From Geopsychrobacter sp. (GTDB lineage: Bacteria; Desulfobacterota; Desulfuromonadia; Desulfuromonadales; Geopsychrobacteraceae): DNA of 5,769 bases. This document shows positions 1-5,769 of this stretch, in pieces (position 1 is the first letter of the stretch; every line of letters begins with the position of its first letter). Below the pieces are notes generated by a model, which worked only from the letters and a program-made list of their open reading frames with translations, searched no databases and was not told the DNA's origin. Position numbers and translations under genes: made by a program. Location of the stretch: contig JAUXIR010000123.1 in assembly GCA_030620915.1 (NCBI GenBank), positions 1-5,769 on the forward strand, given 5' to 3'.

Positions 1-128
1 CGGCCTGGCGCCTTGATCTTCTCCAGCTGCTGCTTCTGCCGGTAGTTGCCAGCCAGACTAAGAACCTTCTGTTTGGCATCGGCGATCAGGTTGTCGATGT
101 CCATGGTCACGGAATCACGCTCCCCGCA
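1..128 (-). CDS. Continuation of the FadN-type enoyl-CoA hydratase domain in the shifted frame; runs off the window
   Basis: The frame is open from 128 to the left edge. From the ATG at 104 it reads MDIDNLIADAKQKVL and then SLAGNYRQKQQLEKIKAPGR. The D-x-L-I-A-D-A-K, L-A-x-x-Y and I-x-A-P-G pattern is what I expect for the region after the crotonase core in FadN-type proteins, so I read it as the rest of the upstream protein rather than a new gene. Read independently, it could start at ATG 104 or GTG 110; a GGGGAG at 120-125 lies 9 bases before the GTG, so separate translation of a small C-terminal piece cannot be excluded. The remaining part, by family length roughly 80-100 residues, would lie beyond position 1. 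Confidence 0.72.
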
Positions 129-2121
129 TCAGCCCCATGCCGTAGAGATCAGCGGCAGAGGTCGACACCTTGGCGGTAAGGATGTTCTGGAAATGTTTCT
201 GGATAAACGGCAGAACTTCTGCCCGATAAGAAGCCGCCTGATCGATAGCCCGTAGCGCCATCTCCTTGGTGCCGCCGCCAGCGGGAATCAGACCGACACC
301 GATCTCGACCAGGCCCATATTGGTTTCTGCATGAGCAGCCACCGCGTCAGCATGCAGGGTCACTTCACAACCACCGCCGAGAGCCAGATTAAAAGGTGCG
401 GCAACCACCGGAACGGCGGAGTATTTCAGTGCCATCAGTGACGTCTGAAAGGCAACAATCATCTCCTCGATACCAGTAAAGTTCTTCTCTTTGATGTTGG
501 CGGCAAACTTTCCCAGATTGGCTCCGGCCGAAAAGACCTTGCCCTGGTTAGCGACCACCAGACCCACACCTTGAGTTTCAGCCAGTTCAACCGCCCTGGC
601 GATCATGTCGAGAATATCCAGATCGATGGCGTTCATCTTCGAATGGAATTCGAGGCAGAAGACCCCGTCACCCAGATCGTAGATCGAGGCATCGTTGCTG
701 CTTTCTATGACTTTGCCAGCGCGCTTGAGGCTGTCGAGCTCGATACTGCCCGGTTTGACCGGCAGTGCGCGGTATTCACCGGCGACCAGATCCCAGGCCG
801 ATTGGGTTGCGCCCTCATAGCGGTAGAAGCTTTCGACCTGTTTCAGCGAAGCCGGAACCCTCAGTCCATCAGCTTCAACCCGCTTGACGAAGTCGGAAAC
901 CCCGTAGGCATCGAGCATCTCGAAAGGACCGAGACTCCAGCCGAAGCCCCACTTGACGGCGTTATCGACATTGATAATGTCATCGGCAATCTCAGGAATC
1001 CGCTTGACGGTATAGAGCAGGGTATCGCGCAGATTGCGCCAGGCAAATTGAGCGGCGGCATCATCAACACTCAAGGCCGCTTTCAGTTTTTCACCAGGAG
1101 TGGATACCTTTTTTGCCGCGCTAACCGAATCGAATACCGGCTTCCGGGCAGGATTGAACTCGCCGCTGGTGTAATCGTAGCAGCTGGTCGATTTATCCTT
1201 TTCACGCCGGTAGAAACCCTGCTTCGCCTTACGTCCAGTCAGACCGTTTTTGACCATTGCGGTGACAAAATCGGGCAACAAAAAGGTATCCCGGTCCTCG
1301 TCGCCTTCGACCAGGTTGTAGGTATTTTCCGCTACCATTGCCAGGGTATCGATACCGACCAGATCGAACAGCTTGCACAGGGCGCTACTTGGACGGCCCG
1401 TGGCCGGACCGGAGATTGCATCGGCCTCTTCAGCCGAAAGTCCCATCTGCTGCATGTGATGCATGCCGTTGCACATGGAGAAGACACCGATCCGGTTGGC
1501 GATAAAATTCGGCGTGTCCTTGCAGACGACAATCCCCTTGCCGAGGCGCCGAGCACAGAATTCGCTCATGAACTCTATGACCGCCGGGTCGGTGTATTTT
1601 GATGCAACTAGTTCGAGCAGACGCATATAGCGCGGAGGATTAAAGAAATGGGTAACGAGGAAGTTCTTGCGCACCACCTCAGGCAACACCTCGGCCATGG
1701 CGTTAACCGAAAGCCCGCTGGTGTTGCTGGTGAGGATGGCGCCCTCTTTCAGGTTCGGCACCACCTTGTCGATGAACAGATTCTTCTTGACCTCCATATT
1801 CTCGATGACAACCTCAACCACCCAATCACAATCCTTGAGCTTGGCGATATCGTCATCAAAGTTGCCGACGGTTACCTGACCGGCGTAATCCTTGTGGTAA
1901 AAACCACGCCCCTTGATCGAACCCTGGAGTCCGGCGGCAGCGAAACGGTTACGAACAGCCGGGTTTTCCAGACTCAGACCCTTGGCTTTTTCCGCATCGT
2001 TCAGCTCTTTCGGCACCATGTCCAGGAGCAATACTTCAAGACCGGCGTTGGCCAGATGGGCCGCGATATTCGCCCCCATGACTCCGGCACCGAGTACGGC
2101 GGCACGTTTAATCTGCTTCAT
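115..2121 (-). CDS. FadN-type 3-hydroxyacyl-CoA dehydrogenase/enoyl-CoA hydratase, truncated at the C-terminus by an apparent frameshift
   Basis: Predicted bifunctional beta-oxidation protein that hydrates 2-enoyl-CoA and oxidises 3-hydroxyacyl-CoA with NAD+. From the ATG at 2121 it has 668 residues. The Rossmann motif GAGVMGANIA is at 11-20. The hydroxyacyl-CoA dehydrogenase active site shows SNTS (132-135), His158 in THFFNPP, Glu170 and Asn209 in PNFIANR. A second dehydrogenase C-terminal repeat spans roughly 357-407. The crotonase domain starts near 480, with FSAGANL (530-536) for the oxyanion hole and both hydratase glutamates, Glu586 in GGGCE and Glu606 in GLVEIG. Dehydrogenase before hydratase is the FadN order, opposite to FadB/FadJ. 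FadN proteins normally run to nearly 800 residues; this frame stops soon after KVSTSA, and the family's next conserved segment follows in another frame. An upstream in-frame TTG at 2136 is less likely, because the Shine-Dalgarno site overlaps it. Confidence 0.92.
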   Translation of the reverse strand: MKQIKRAAVLGAGVMGANIAAHLANAGLEVLLLDMVPKELNDAEKAKGLSLENPAVRNRFAAAGLQGSIKGRGFYHKDYAGQVTVGNFDDDIAKLKDCDWVVEVVIENMEVKKNLFIDKVVPNLKEGAILTSNTSGLSVNAMAEVLPEVVRKNFLVTHFFNPPRYMRLLELVASKYTDPAVIEFMSEFCARRLGKGIVVCKDTPNFIANRIGVFSMCNGMHHMQQMGLSAEEADAISGPATGRPSSALCKLFDLVGIDTLAMVAENTYNLVEGDEDRDTFLLPDFVTAMVKNGLTGRKAKQGFYRREKDKSTSCYDYTSGEFNPARKPVFDSVSAAKKVSTPGEKLKAALSVDDAAAQFAWRNLRDTLLYTVKRIPEIADDIINVDNAVKWGFGWSLGPFEMLDAYGVSDFVKRVEADGLRVPASLKQVESFYRYEGATQSAWDLVAGEYRALPVKPGSIELDSLKRAGKVIESSNDASIYDLGDGVFCLEFHSKMNAIDLDILDMIARAVELAETQGVGLVVANQGKVFSAGANLGKFAANIKEKNFTGIEEMIVAFQTSLMALKYSAVPVVAAPFNLALGGGCEVTLHADAVAAHAETNMGLVEIGVGLIPAGGGTKEMALRAIDQAASYRAEVLPFIQKHFQNILTAKVSTSAADLYGMGLMRGA
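122..125 (-). other. Probable frameshift site (GGGG run) in the FadN-type gene
   Basis: On the minus strand the sequence reads ATG CGG GGA GCG TGA. Dropping one G from the four-base G run gives CGG GAG CGT GAT TCC GTG and joins the upstream frame directly to the downstream one, yielding GLMRERDSVTMDIDNLIADAK. This matches the FadN-family pattern of a G-x-L-R, x-x-D, N/D-x-L-I-A-D-A-K segment. The downstream frame has a stop at 131-129 and the upstream frame stops at 117-115, so the shift must lie within about eleven bases. It may be a sequencing or assembly error, a real mutation or, less likely, recoding. Confidence 0.75.
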
Positions 2122-2127
2122 TCTTTT

Positions 2128-2132
2128 CCTCC
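2128..2132 (-). promoter_or_regulatory. Ribosome binding site that sets the FadN-type gene start
   Basis: GGAGG lies 6 bases before the ATG at 2121. It falls inside the reading frame that would begin at the TTG at 2136, so the ATG start, five residues shorter, is preferred. Confidence 0.8.
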
Positions 2133-2202
2133 ACAAAGACCGGTTCTGTTGCGGCCTGGATGATTCTGCATATGTGTTTTTGGTGTTCAGCGCAAAAGCT
2201 CA

Positions 2203-2239
2203 AACATCAGGCCCTACCTGTTCAGCTGGGCCTGATGTT
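2203..2239 (-). repeat. Perfect 12-bp inverted repeat with 13-base loop between the dehydrogenase and FadN-type genes
   Basis: The arms AACATCAGGCCC (2203-2214) and GGGCCTGATGTT (2228-2239) are exact reverse complements around a 13-base spacer. The element begins 17 bases beyond the acyl-CoA dehydrogenase stop and ends 81 bases before the next start codon. In the direction of transcription it is followed by TGAGCTTTTGCG, not a continuous T run, and on the other strand by AAAAC, so it is not a textbook intrinsic terminator on either strand. Possible roles are a weak terminator allowing read-through, an mRNA end-protecting or processing hairpin, a protein-binding palindrome, or a copy of a dispersed genomic repeat. 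Confidence 0.85.
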
Positions 2240-2256
2240 AAAACAATCGTCGCACT

Positions 2257-3516
2257 TTATTTTGCCTCGGTGGCACGAACCCGCGGGTAGGTCTTTGCCA
2301 ACAGATCTCCACCCCGGCGATTCAGGTGCTCATTGACACCGTCGGCAATAGTGTTGGCGCGGGCATCGCGGAACCATTTTTCGGTGTTGTATTCTCTGGT
2401 CAGGCCGTAACCGCCGTGGACCTGAATGGCGTCGCTGGCATTATCCAGTGCCATCTGAGTACAGAGAGTCTTGGCGGCGAAGGAATACTCGGGGTGACCA
2501 GGATAGATGCTGGCATTCAGGTTCAGTACTGCACGCGAGAACGACCGGCAGGCCTCAACCCGGCTAAACATCTGATGAAGTCTGATTTTCATAGCGTCAT
2601 GTTCGATGATCGGCTTGCCGCCCTGTACCCGCTCTTTGGAGTAAGCCAGCGCTTCGTCATAAGCAGCACGGGCCAGGCCGGTCGACCAGGTCGCCATTGT
2701 CATATTGCCCTTGGACAAGGCTTGATCAAACAGGTGCATCCCCTGGTCGGTCCCGGCGAGCATGTGGCTCTTGGGAATCCGCACATCGGTGCAAAAGACT
2801 TCACCCTGGCACAGGTCGCGCAGACCCATTTTTTCCAGCGCGCCACCCTTGGAGACACCGGGGAGATCGAGAGGTATGAAAGCGACCCCCTGGCCGCCTA
2901 GCCCCATCGAATCGTCCAACTGAAGATGCATCTGGATGTGGGTTGCGATGGGAGCGGCCGAAACCCAGGCGCTCTTGGCGCCGTTGACTACATACTCATC
3001 ACCATCGAGATAGGCGGTCATATCACCCCGGGTTCCGGGCTTATGATAAAACTCCAGGTCGGGTGAGATAATGTCACAACCACGGTTCGGTTCAGTTCCG
3101 CCCCAGCAGCCGACCATGGTTCCATCGGTGCAATTAGCAAAGGGGACGACATACTTTTCAATCAGCTCCTGGTTGCCGCTCAGAGCCAGGGTCAAAAAAG
3201 GCCAACCGGCCACCCCGAGGGTCGCAGCCAGGCCGAAGCTGCCCCAGGAGAGTTCTTCGTTCACAATATGGTATTGCAAGGGCGTGAGCCCCTGCCCTCC
3301 CAGCTCCTCCGGCAGAACCGAAGAATGAAAGCCCATCTCGTAGGCATGACGCATAAAGTCCCACAAGGGCGAGCCGGGCGCGACGGCCTCGACGGCACTC
3401 ATCTGATCGACCTCTTTGGCGATCGGACGCATGACTTCTTTGGCAAACTGGTGGGCGGTCTCTTTGAGCTGCTGATCTTCCCAGGACAAATCAAGATTGA
3501 TATCGAAGTAAGGCAT
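2257..3516 (-). CDS. Acyl-CoA dehydrogenase family flavoprotein with Asp in place of the usual catalytic Glu
   Basis: Predicted FAD enzyme that removes two hydrogens from an acyl-CoA and passes electrons to electron-transfer flavoprotein. The 419 residues cover the normal three-domain fold. EELGG is at 70-74, the flavin/CoA segment TEPNRGCD at 141-148 (usual TEPGAGSD), VNGAKSAWVS at 177-186, EKMGLRDL at 228-235, a SKERVQGGKPIIEH segment at 293-306, and QVHGGYG at 365-371. The end aligns without gaps to medium-chain acyl-CoA dehydrogenase: RDAR-x3-IADGVNE (383-396) against RDAK-x3-IYEGTSQ, placing Asp392 at the catalytic Glu. The alternative isovaleryl/long-chain Glu position appears to be Gly270. 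About twelve extra residues lie between 148 and 172. A strong GAAGGAG at 3524-3530, 7 bases before the ATG, supports the start. Family assignment is firm; substrate and even dehydrogenase activity are open. Confidence 0.93.
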   Translation of the reverse strand: MPYFDINLDLSWEDQQLKETAHQFAKEVMRPIAKEVDQMSAVEAVAPGSPLWDFMRHAYEMGFHSSVLPEELGGQGLTPLQYHIVNEELSWGSFGLAATLGVAGWPFLTLALSGNQELIEKYVVPFANCTDGTMVGCWGGTEPNRGCDIISPDLEFYHKPGTRGDMTAYLDGDEYVVNGAKSAWVSAAPIATHIQMHLQLDDSMGLGGQGVAFIPLDLPGVSKGGALEKMGLRDLCQGEVFCTDVRIPKSHMLAGTDQGMHLFDQALSKGNMTMATWSTGLARAAYDEALAYSKERVQGGKPIIEHDAMKIRLHQMFSRVEACRSFSRAVLNLNASIYPGHPEYSFAAKTLCTQMALDNASDAIQVHGGYGLTREYNTEKWFRDARANTIADGVNEHLNRRGGDLLAKTYPRVRATEAK

Positions 3517-3565
3517 TTTGTTTCTCCTTCAAAAAAGGGTTTATACGAAACTGAGGTCGCAGTAA

Positions 3566-4762
3566 TTAATCAATACGCTGATACATGGTGACAACCCCGA
3601 TGCTGCCGAGTCCGCCGTTGTGCTGCAGAGCCGTACGGGCACCTTCAACCTGACGTTTATCGGCCTGGCCGCGTAGTTGCCAGACCAGCTCGGCACACTG
3701 GGCCAGACCGGTCGCACCCAGGGGATGGCCCTTGGAGAGCAGCCCGCCCGATGGGCAGACGACGATCTTGCCGCCGTAGGTGTTATCGCCATCATTGATG
3801 AACTTTTCAGAGCCACCCTCGGGGACCAGCCCCAGGGCCTCGTAGGTGGCGATTTCGTTGCAGGTGAAACAGTCGTGCAGTTCAACCACATCAACATCAT
3901 CGGGACCGATACCCGACTGCTCGTAAACCTCGCGAGCCGCCTTGGCGGTCAGATCGGAGCCGAGCAGCTCCAGCGCCCCGCCGGCTGCGAATGTACTTTC
4001 GGTATCGGAGGTCATCGCCTGACCGACGACGACGATATTGCTGGCCAGTCCATGTTTTTTGGCAAAAGCCTCGGAGCAGAAGATCGTAGCTCCGGCACCG
4101 CAACTCGGCGGACAGGCCATCAGTTTGGTTAAGCCCTCAAAGAGAGTCGGTGCAGCGAGCACCTCTTCGACTGTGACCTGATCGCGAAAGATGGCATTCG
4201 GATTATTCGCCGCATGACGCCGCGCCTTGACGGTGATCTTGGCAAAGGTCTCATCACTGGCACCGTAACGCTTCTTGTAATCGAGATACTGGGCACCGAA
4301 CAGCAGACCGACCATCGGCATATTCTTCGGTGCTTCTTCGAGTCCGAGCATCGGCAGGGCTGCTTTAACGAAACGGTCGAGCGGGGCTTCACGGTCGGCC
4401 CAGGTATTCTGAATAGCCCCGCGAGGCATCTCCTCAAAACCGAAAGCCAGTGCACATTCGACGGCACCAGACTGAACCGCCTGACGCGCCAGAAACAAGG
4501 CTGTCGACCCGGAGGCGCAATTGTTGTTGACGTTGATAACCGGGATACCTGTCAGACCAACCCGATAGGCTGCCGCCTGACCACAGGTACTGTCACCCAT
4601 CACGTAGCCGGCATAGGCCTGCTGAATCTGCGAATACTCCAGACCGGCATCAGTCAAGGCCGCGCGGATCGCATATTCGGCCATCACCAGATAGGAACCG
4701 CTCTTCCCCGGTTTTTTGAACGGGGTCATGCCGACACCGACAACACAGGTTTGATTGCTCAT
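3566..4762 (-). CDS. SCP-x/SCP2-type thiolase (acetyl-CoA acyltransferase family)
   Basis: Likely cleaves 3-ketoacyl-CoA with CoA to give acetyl-CoA (or propionyl-CoA from 2-methyl substrates) and a shortened acyl-CoA. The 398-residue protein is a full-length thiolase domain without an attached SCP2 lipid-carrier domain. Numbering from the ATG at 4762, the nucleophile is Cys82 in NNNCASGS, the HDCF signature of SCP2-thiolases is at 296-299 with Cys298, GGLLSKGHPLGATG carries His346, and QHNGGLGS carries His381. HDCF replaces the C-terminal CxG cysteine motif of FadA/AtoB-type thiolases. The retained Cys82 argues against the related Ltp2-type aldolases. An upstream in-frame ATG at 4780 lacks a Shine-Dalgarno sequence, whereas AAAGG sits 8 bases before the chosen start. 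The gene lies 79 bases after the synthetase and 49 before the dehydrogenase. No DUF35/OB-fold partner gene, often found beside such thiolases, is visible here. Confidence 0.93.
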   Translation of the reverse strand: MSNQTCVVGVGMTPFKKPGKSGSYLVMAEYAIRAALTDAGLEYSQIQQAYAGYVMGDSTCGQAAAYRVGLTGIPVINVNNNCASGSTALFLARQAVQSGAVECALAFGFEEMPRGAIQNTWADREAPLDRFVKAALPMLGLEEAPKNMPMVGLLFGAQYLDYKKRYGASDETFAKITVKARRHAANNPNAIFRDQVTVEEVLAAPTLFEGLTKLMACPPSCGAGATIFCSEAFAKKHGLASNIVVVGQAMTSDTESTFAAGGALELLGSDLTAKAAREVYEQSGIGPDDVDVVELHDCFTCNEIATYEALGLVPEGGSEKFINDGDNTYGGKIVVCPSGGLLSKGHPLGATGLAQCAELVWQLRGQADKRQVEGARTALQHNGGLGSIGVVTMYQRID

Positions 4763-4770
4763 TTCTTCAA

Positions 4771-4775
4771 CCTTT
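4771..4775 (-). promoter_or_regulatory. Ribosome binding site that sets the thiolase start
   Basis: On the minus strand AAAGG is followed by 8 bases and then the ATG at 4762. The alternative in-frame ATG at 4780 has no purine-rich site at a usable distance, so the shorter protein is preferred. Confidence 0.7.
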
Positions 4776-4786
4776 CGCATAGAGCT

Positions 4787-4830
4787 GGCAATGCTTGCCT
4801 GCGCTCCTGGTTACTGCCCGACGCCGGGCA
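4787..4830 (-). other. Two small hairpins in the synthetase-thiolase gap
   Basis: The 79-base gap holds two short perfect inverted repeats. TGCCCG (4815-4820) pairs with CGGGCA (4825-4830) around a 4-base loop, and GGCAA (4787-4791) pairs with TTGCC (4795-4799) around a 3-base loop. Neither is followed by a T run in the direction of transcription, so neither looks like a terminator. They could fold in the mRNA ahead of the thiolase ribosome binding site. Stems this short arise by chance, and no function is claimed. Confidence 0.35.
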
Positions 4831-4841
4831 ACAATCGTTAT

Positions 4842-5769
4842 CTAGACGGCCCGCTCGTGACCGACCCAGTACTCTTTGCGGATATCCTTGCGTGAAATTT
4901 TGCCCGCAGCAGTCCGTGGCAGAGCATCCCAGAACTCGATCGATTTCGGGGTTTTGACACTCCCCAGTTCGTTCTTGCAGAAAGCGATCAACTCTTCTTC
5001 ACTGACGTTCTGACCGGCCTTCAGGGTGACCACCGCTTTGACCATTTCACCCCATTTTTCATCCGGGACTCCGACCACGGCGGCATCCTGAATCGCCGGA
5101 TGGGTCAGCAGCGAAGACTCGGTCTCGGCCGGGTAGACATTGAAACCACCGGTGATGATCATGTCTTTCTTGCGATCGACGATATAGATAAAGCCGTCAT
5201 CGTCCATGATCCCGATATCACCGGTATGGTGCCAACCGAACTGACGCATCTCGGCGGTCGCTTCCGGGTTATCCAGATAGCCGACCGACAACAGGTTGCC
5301 TTGGGCGACGATCTCGCCACGCTCCCCATTCGGAACAAGATTCCCATCGTCATCCATGATCGCCACTTTCATGGCGAGGGTCGGCTGACCACAGCTCTGC
5401 AAGCGATGTTCTTTGCTGGGATCACTCGCGGCTTCGGCGAGCAACTTTGGCGACATCCAGGTTAAAAAGGCGGGAGATTCTGATTGACCAAAGGCCTGAC
5501 AGATACAGGGTCCGAAAACCTCAACGGCTTCCTTCATTTTTGCCGGAGCTACCGGTGCCGCGCCGATCAGGAAATATTTCATACTGGAGTAATCGAAGTT
5601 ACGCACTTCGGGATGCGACAGCAGAGCGTAAAGCGCAGTCGGCGGCAGGAACAGGTGAGTGACCTTATGTTCTTCGATACTTTTCAGCACAACGAGTGGA
5701 TCAAAGCCGGGCAGCACGACATTTTTGACGCCAACGGGCATTAAGCCCATGCCCAAGGGACCGGCGGTA
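4842..5769 (-). CDS. AMP-forming acyl-CoA synthetase (fatty-acid--CoA ligase-like), C-terminal part; 5' end outside window
   Basis: Predicted to activate a carboxylic acid to its acyl-CoA through an acyl-AMP intermediate, in the cytoplasm. The window shows the last 308 complete codons, with the frame open to the right edge. A TTG at 5756 lies inside the protein and is not a start. Counting the first complete codon as 1, the class I adenylate-forming motifs appear in order: FGQSE (93-97, matching YGxTE), HTGD (181-184), the hinge motif DRKKDMIITGGFNVYPAE (198-215) and the C-terminal PRTAAGKISRK, whose Lys290 is the expected catalytic lysine. The N-terminal P-loop (SGTTGxPKG) would lie outside the window. 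The stop is TAG. It is the most upstream gene seen, 79 bases before the thiolase, consistent with it supplying the pathway's substrate. The family is clear; chain length and substrate cannot be read from these motifs. Confidence 0.93.
   Translation of the reverse strand, partial: TAGPLGMGLMPVGVKNVVLPGFDPLVVLKSIEEHKVTHLFLPPTALYALLSHPEVRNFDYSSMKYFLIGAAPVAPAKMKEAVEVFGPCICQAFGQSESPAFLTWMSPKLLAEAASDPSKEHRLQSCGQPTLAMKVAIMDDDGNLVPNGERGEIVAQGNLLSVGYLDNPEATAEMRQFGWHHTGDIGIMDDDGFIYIVDRKKDMIITGGFNVYPAETESSLLTHPAIQDAAVVGVPDEKWGEMVKAVVTLKAGQNVSEEELIAFCKNELGSVKTPKSIEFWDALPRTAAGKISRKDIRKEYWVGHERAV

Noticed and set aside
1..104. A new downstream gene starting at ATG 104.
   Set aside because: The encoded segment matches the expected continuation of the FadN-type protein, and a single-base change joins the frames, so a split gene is the better reading.
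571..1602. A 343-codon open frame on the plus strand.
   Set aside because: It lies wholly antisense to the FadN-type gene, whose conserved domains fix the coding strand. Its translation shows no recognisable domain. It is a product of codon bias.
2122..2200. A possible promoter for the FadN-type gene (TTGCGC, 17 bases, TATGCA on the minus strand).
   Set aside because: Only about three of six positions match in each box, which is no better than chance. The gap and strand arrangement fit read-through from upstream.
2203..2239. The inverted repeat as a standard intrinsic terminator ending the operon.
   Set aside because: The sequence after the stem is interrupted (TGAGCTTTTGCG) and the next gene belongs to the same pathway, so full termination here is unlikely.
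1648..2290. Overlapping plus-strand open frames crossing the gap before the FadN-type gene.
   Set aside because: They cover conserved Rossmann-domain codons in antisense and resemble no known protein.
4214..4957. A 247-codon plus-strand open frame spanning the thiolase start and the synthetase end.
   Set aside because: It is antisense to two well-supported genes and the gap between them, without recognisable protein motifs.

Overview
The window holds one minus-strand gene cluster for a complete round of acyl-CoA beta-oxidation. Every real gene is read from high to low coordinates, and both outer genes run off the window. No RNA genes, CRISPR arrays, insertion sequences or phage genes are visible. 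The composition is moderately GC-rich by eye, the Shine-Dalgarno sites are clear, and the gene set resembles fatty-acid and aromatic-acid degradation operons of anaerobic Desulfobacterota/Desulfuromonadia-type bacteria. That taxonomic placement is an impression from gene content, not a demonstrated fact.

Layout in order of transcription. (1) 5769-4842: the C-terminal part of an AMP-forming acyl-CoA synthetase. (2) 4762-3566: a complete SCP-x/SCP2-type thiolase. (3) 3516-2257: a complete acyl-CoA dehydrogenase with an Asp where the family's catalytic Glu normally sits. (4) 2121-115: a FadN-type protein (3-hydroxyacyl-CoA dehydrogenase followed by enoyl-CoA hydratase), cut short by an apparent one-base frameshift. 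(5) 128-1: the same FadN-type protein continuing in the next frame and leaving the window. The gaps are 79, 49 and 135 bases. The 135-base gap holds a perfect 12-bp inverted repeat, which may modulate expression of the last gene relative to the first three.

The genes fit one pathway. The synthetase would make the CoA thioester, the dehydrogenase would introduce the double bond, the FadN-type protein would hydrate it and oxidise the 3-hydroxyacyl-CoA with NAD+, and the thiolase would cleave the 3-ketoacyl-CoA. Electron-transfer flavoprotein genes are not in view. The SCP-x thiolase and the atypical dehydrogenase suggest a substrate other than ordinary straight-chain fatty acids (for example branched, cyclic or aromatic-derived), but the sequence does not identify it.

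The points most worth a second look are the Glu-to-Asp change in the dehydrogenase, the frameshift in a GGGG run near the end of the FadN-type gene, and the long inverted repeat. I saw no evidence of a wholly new system.
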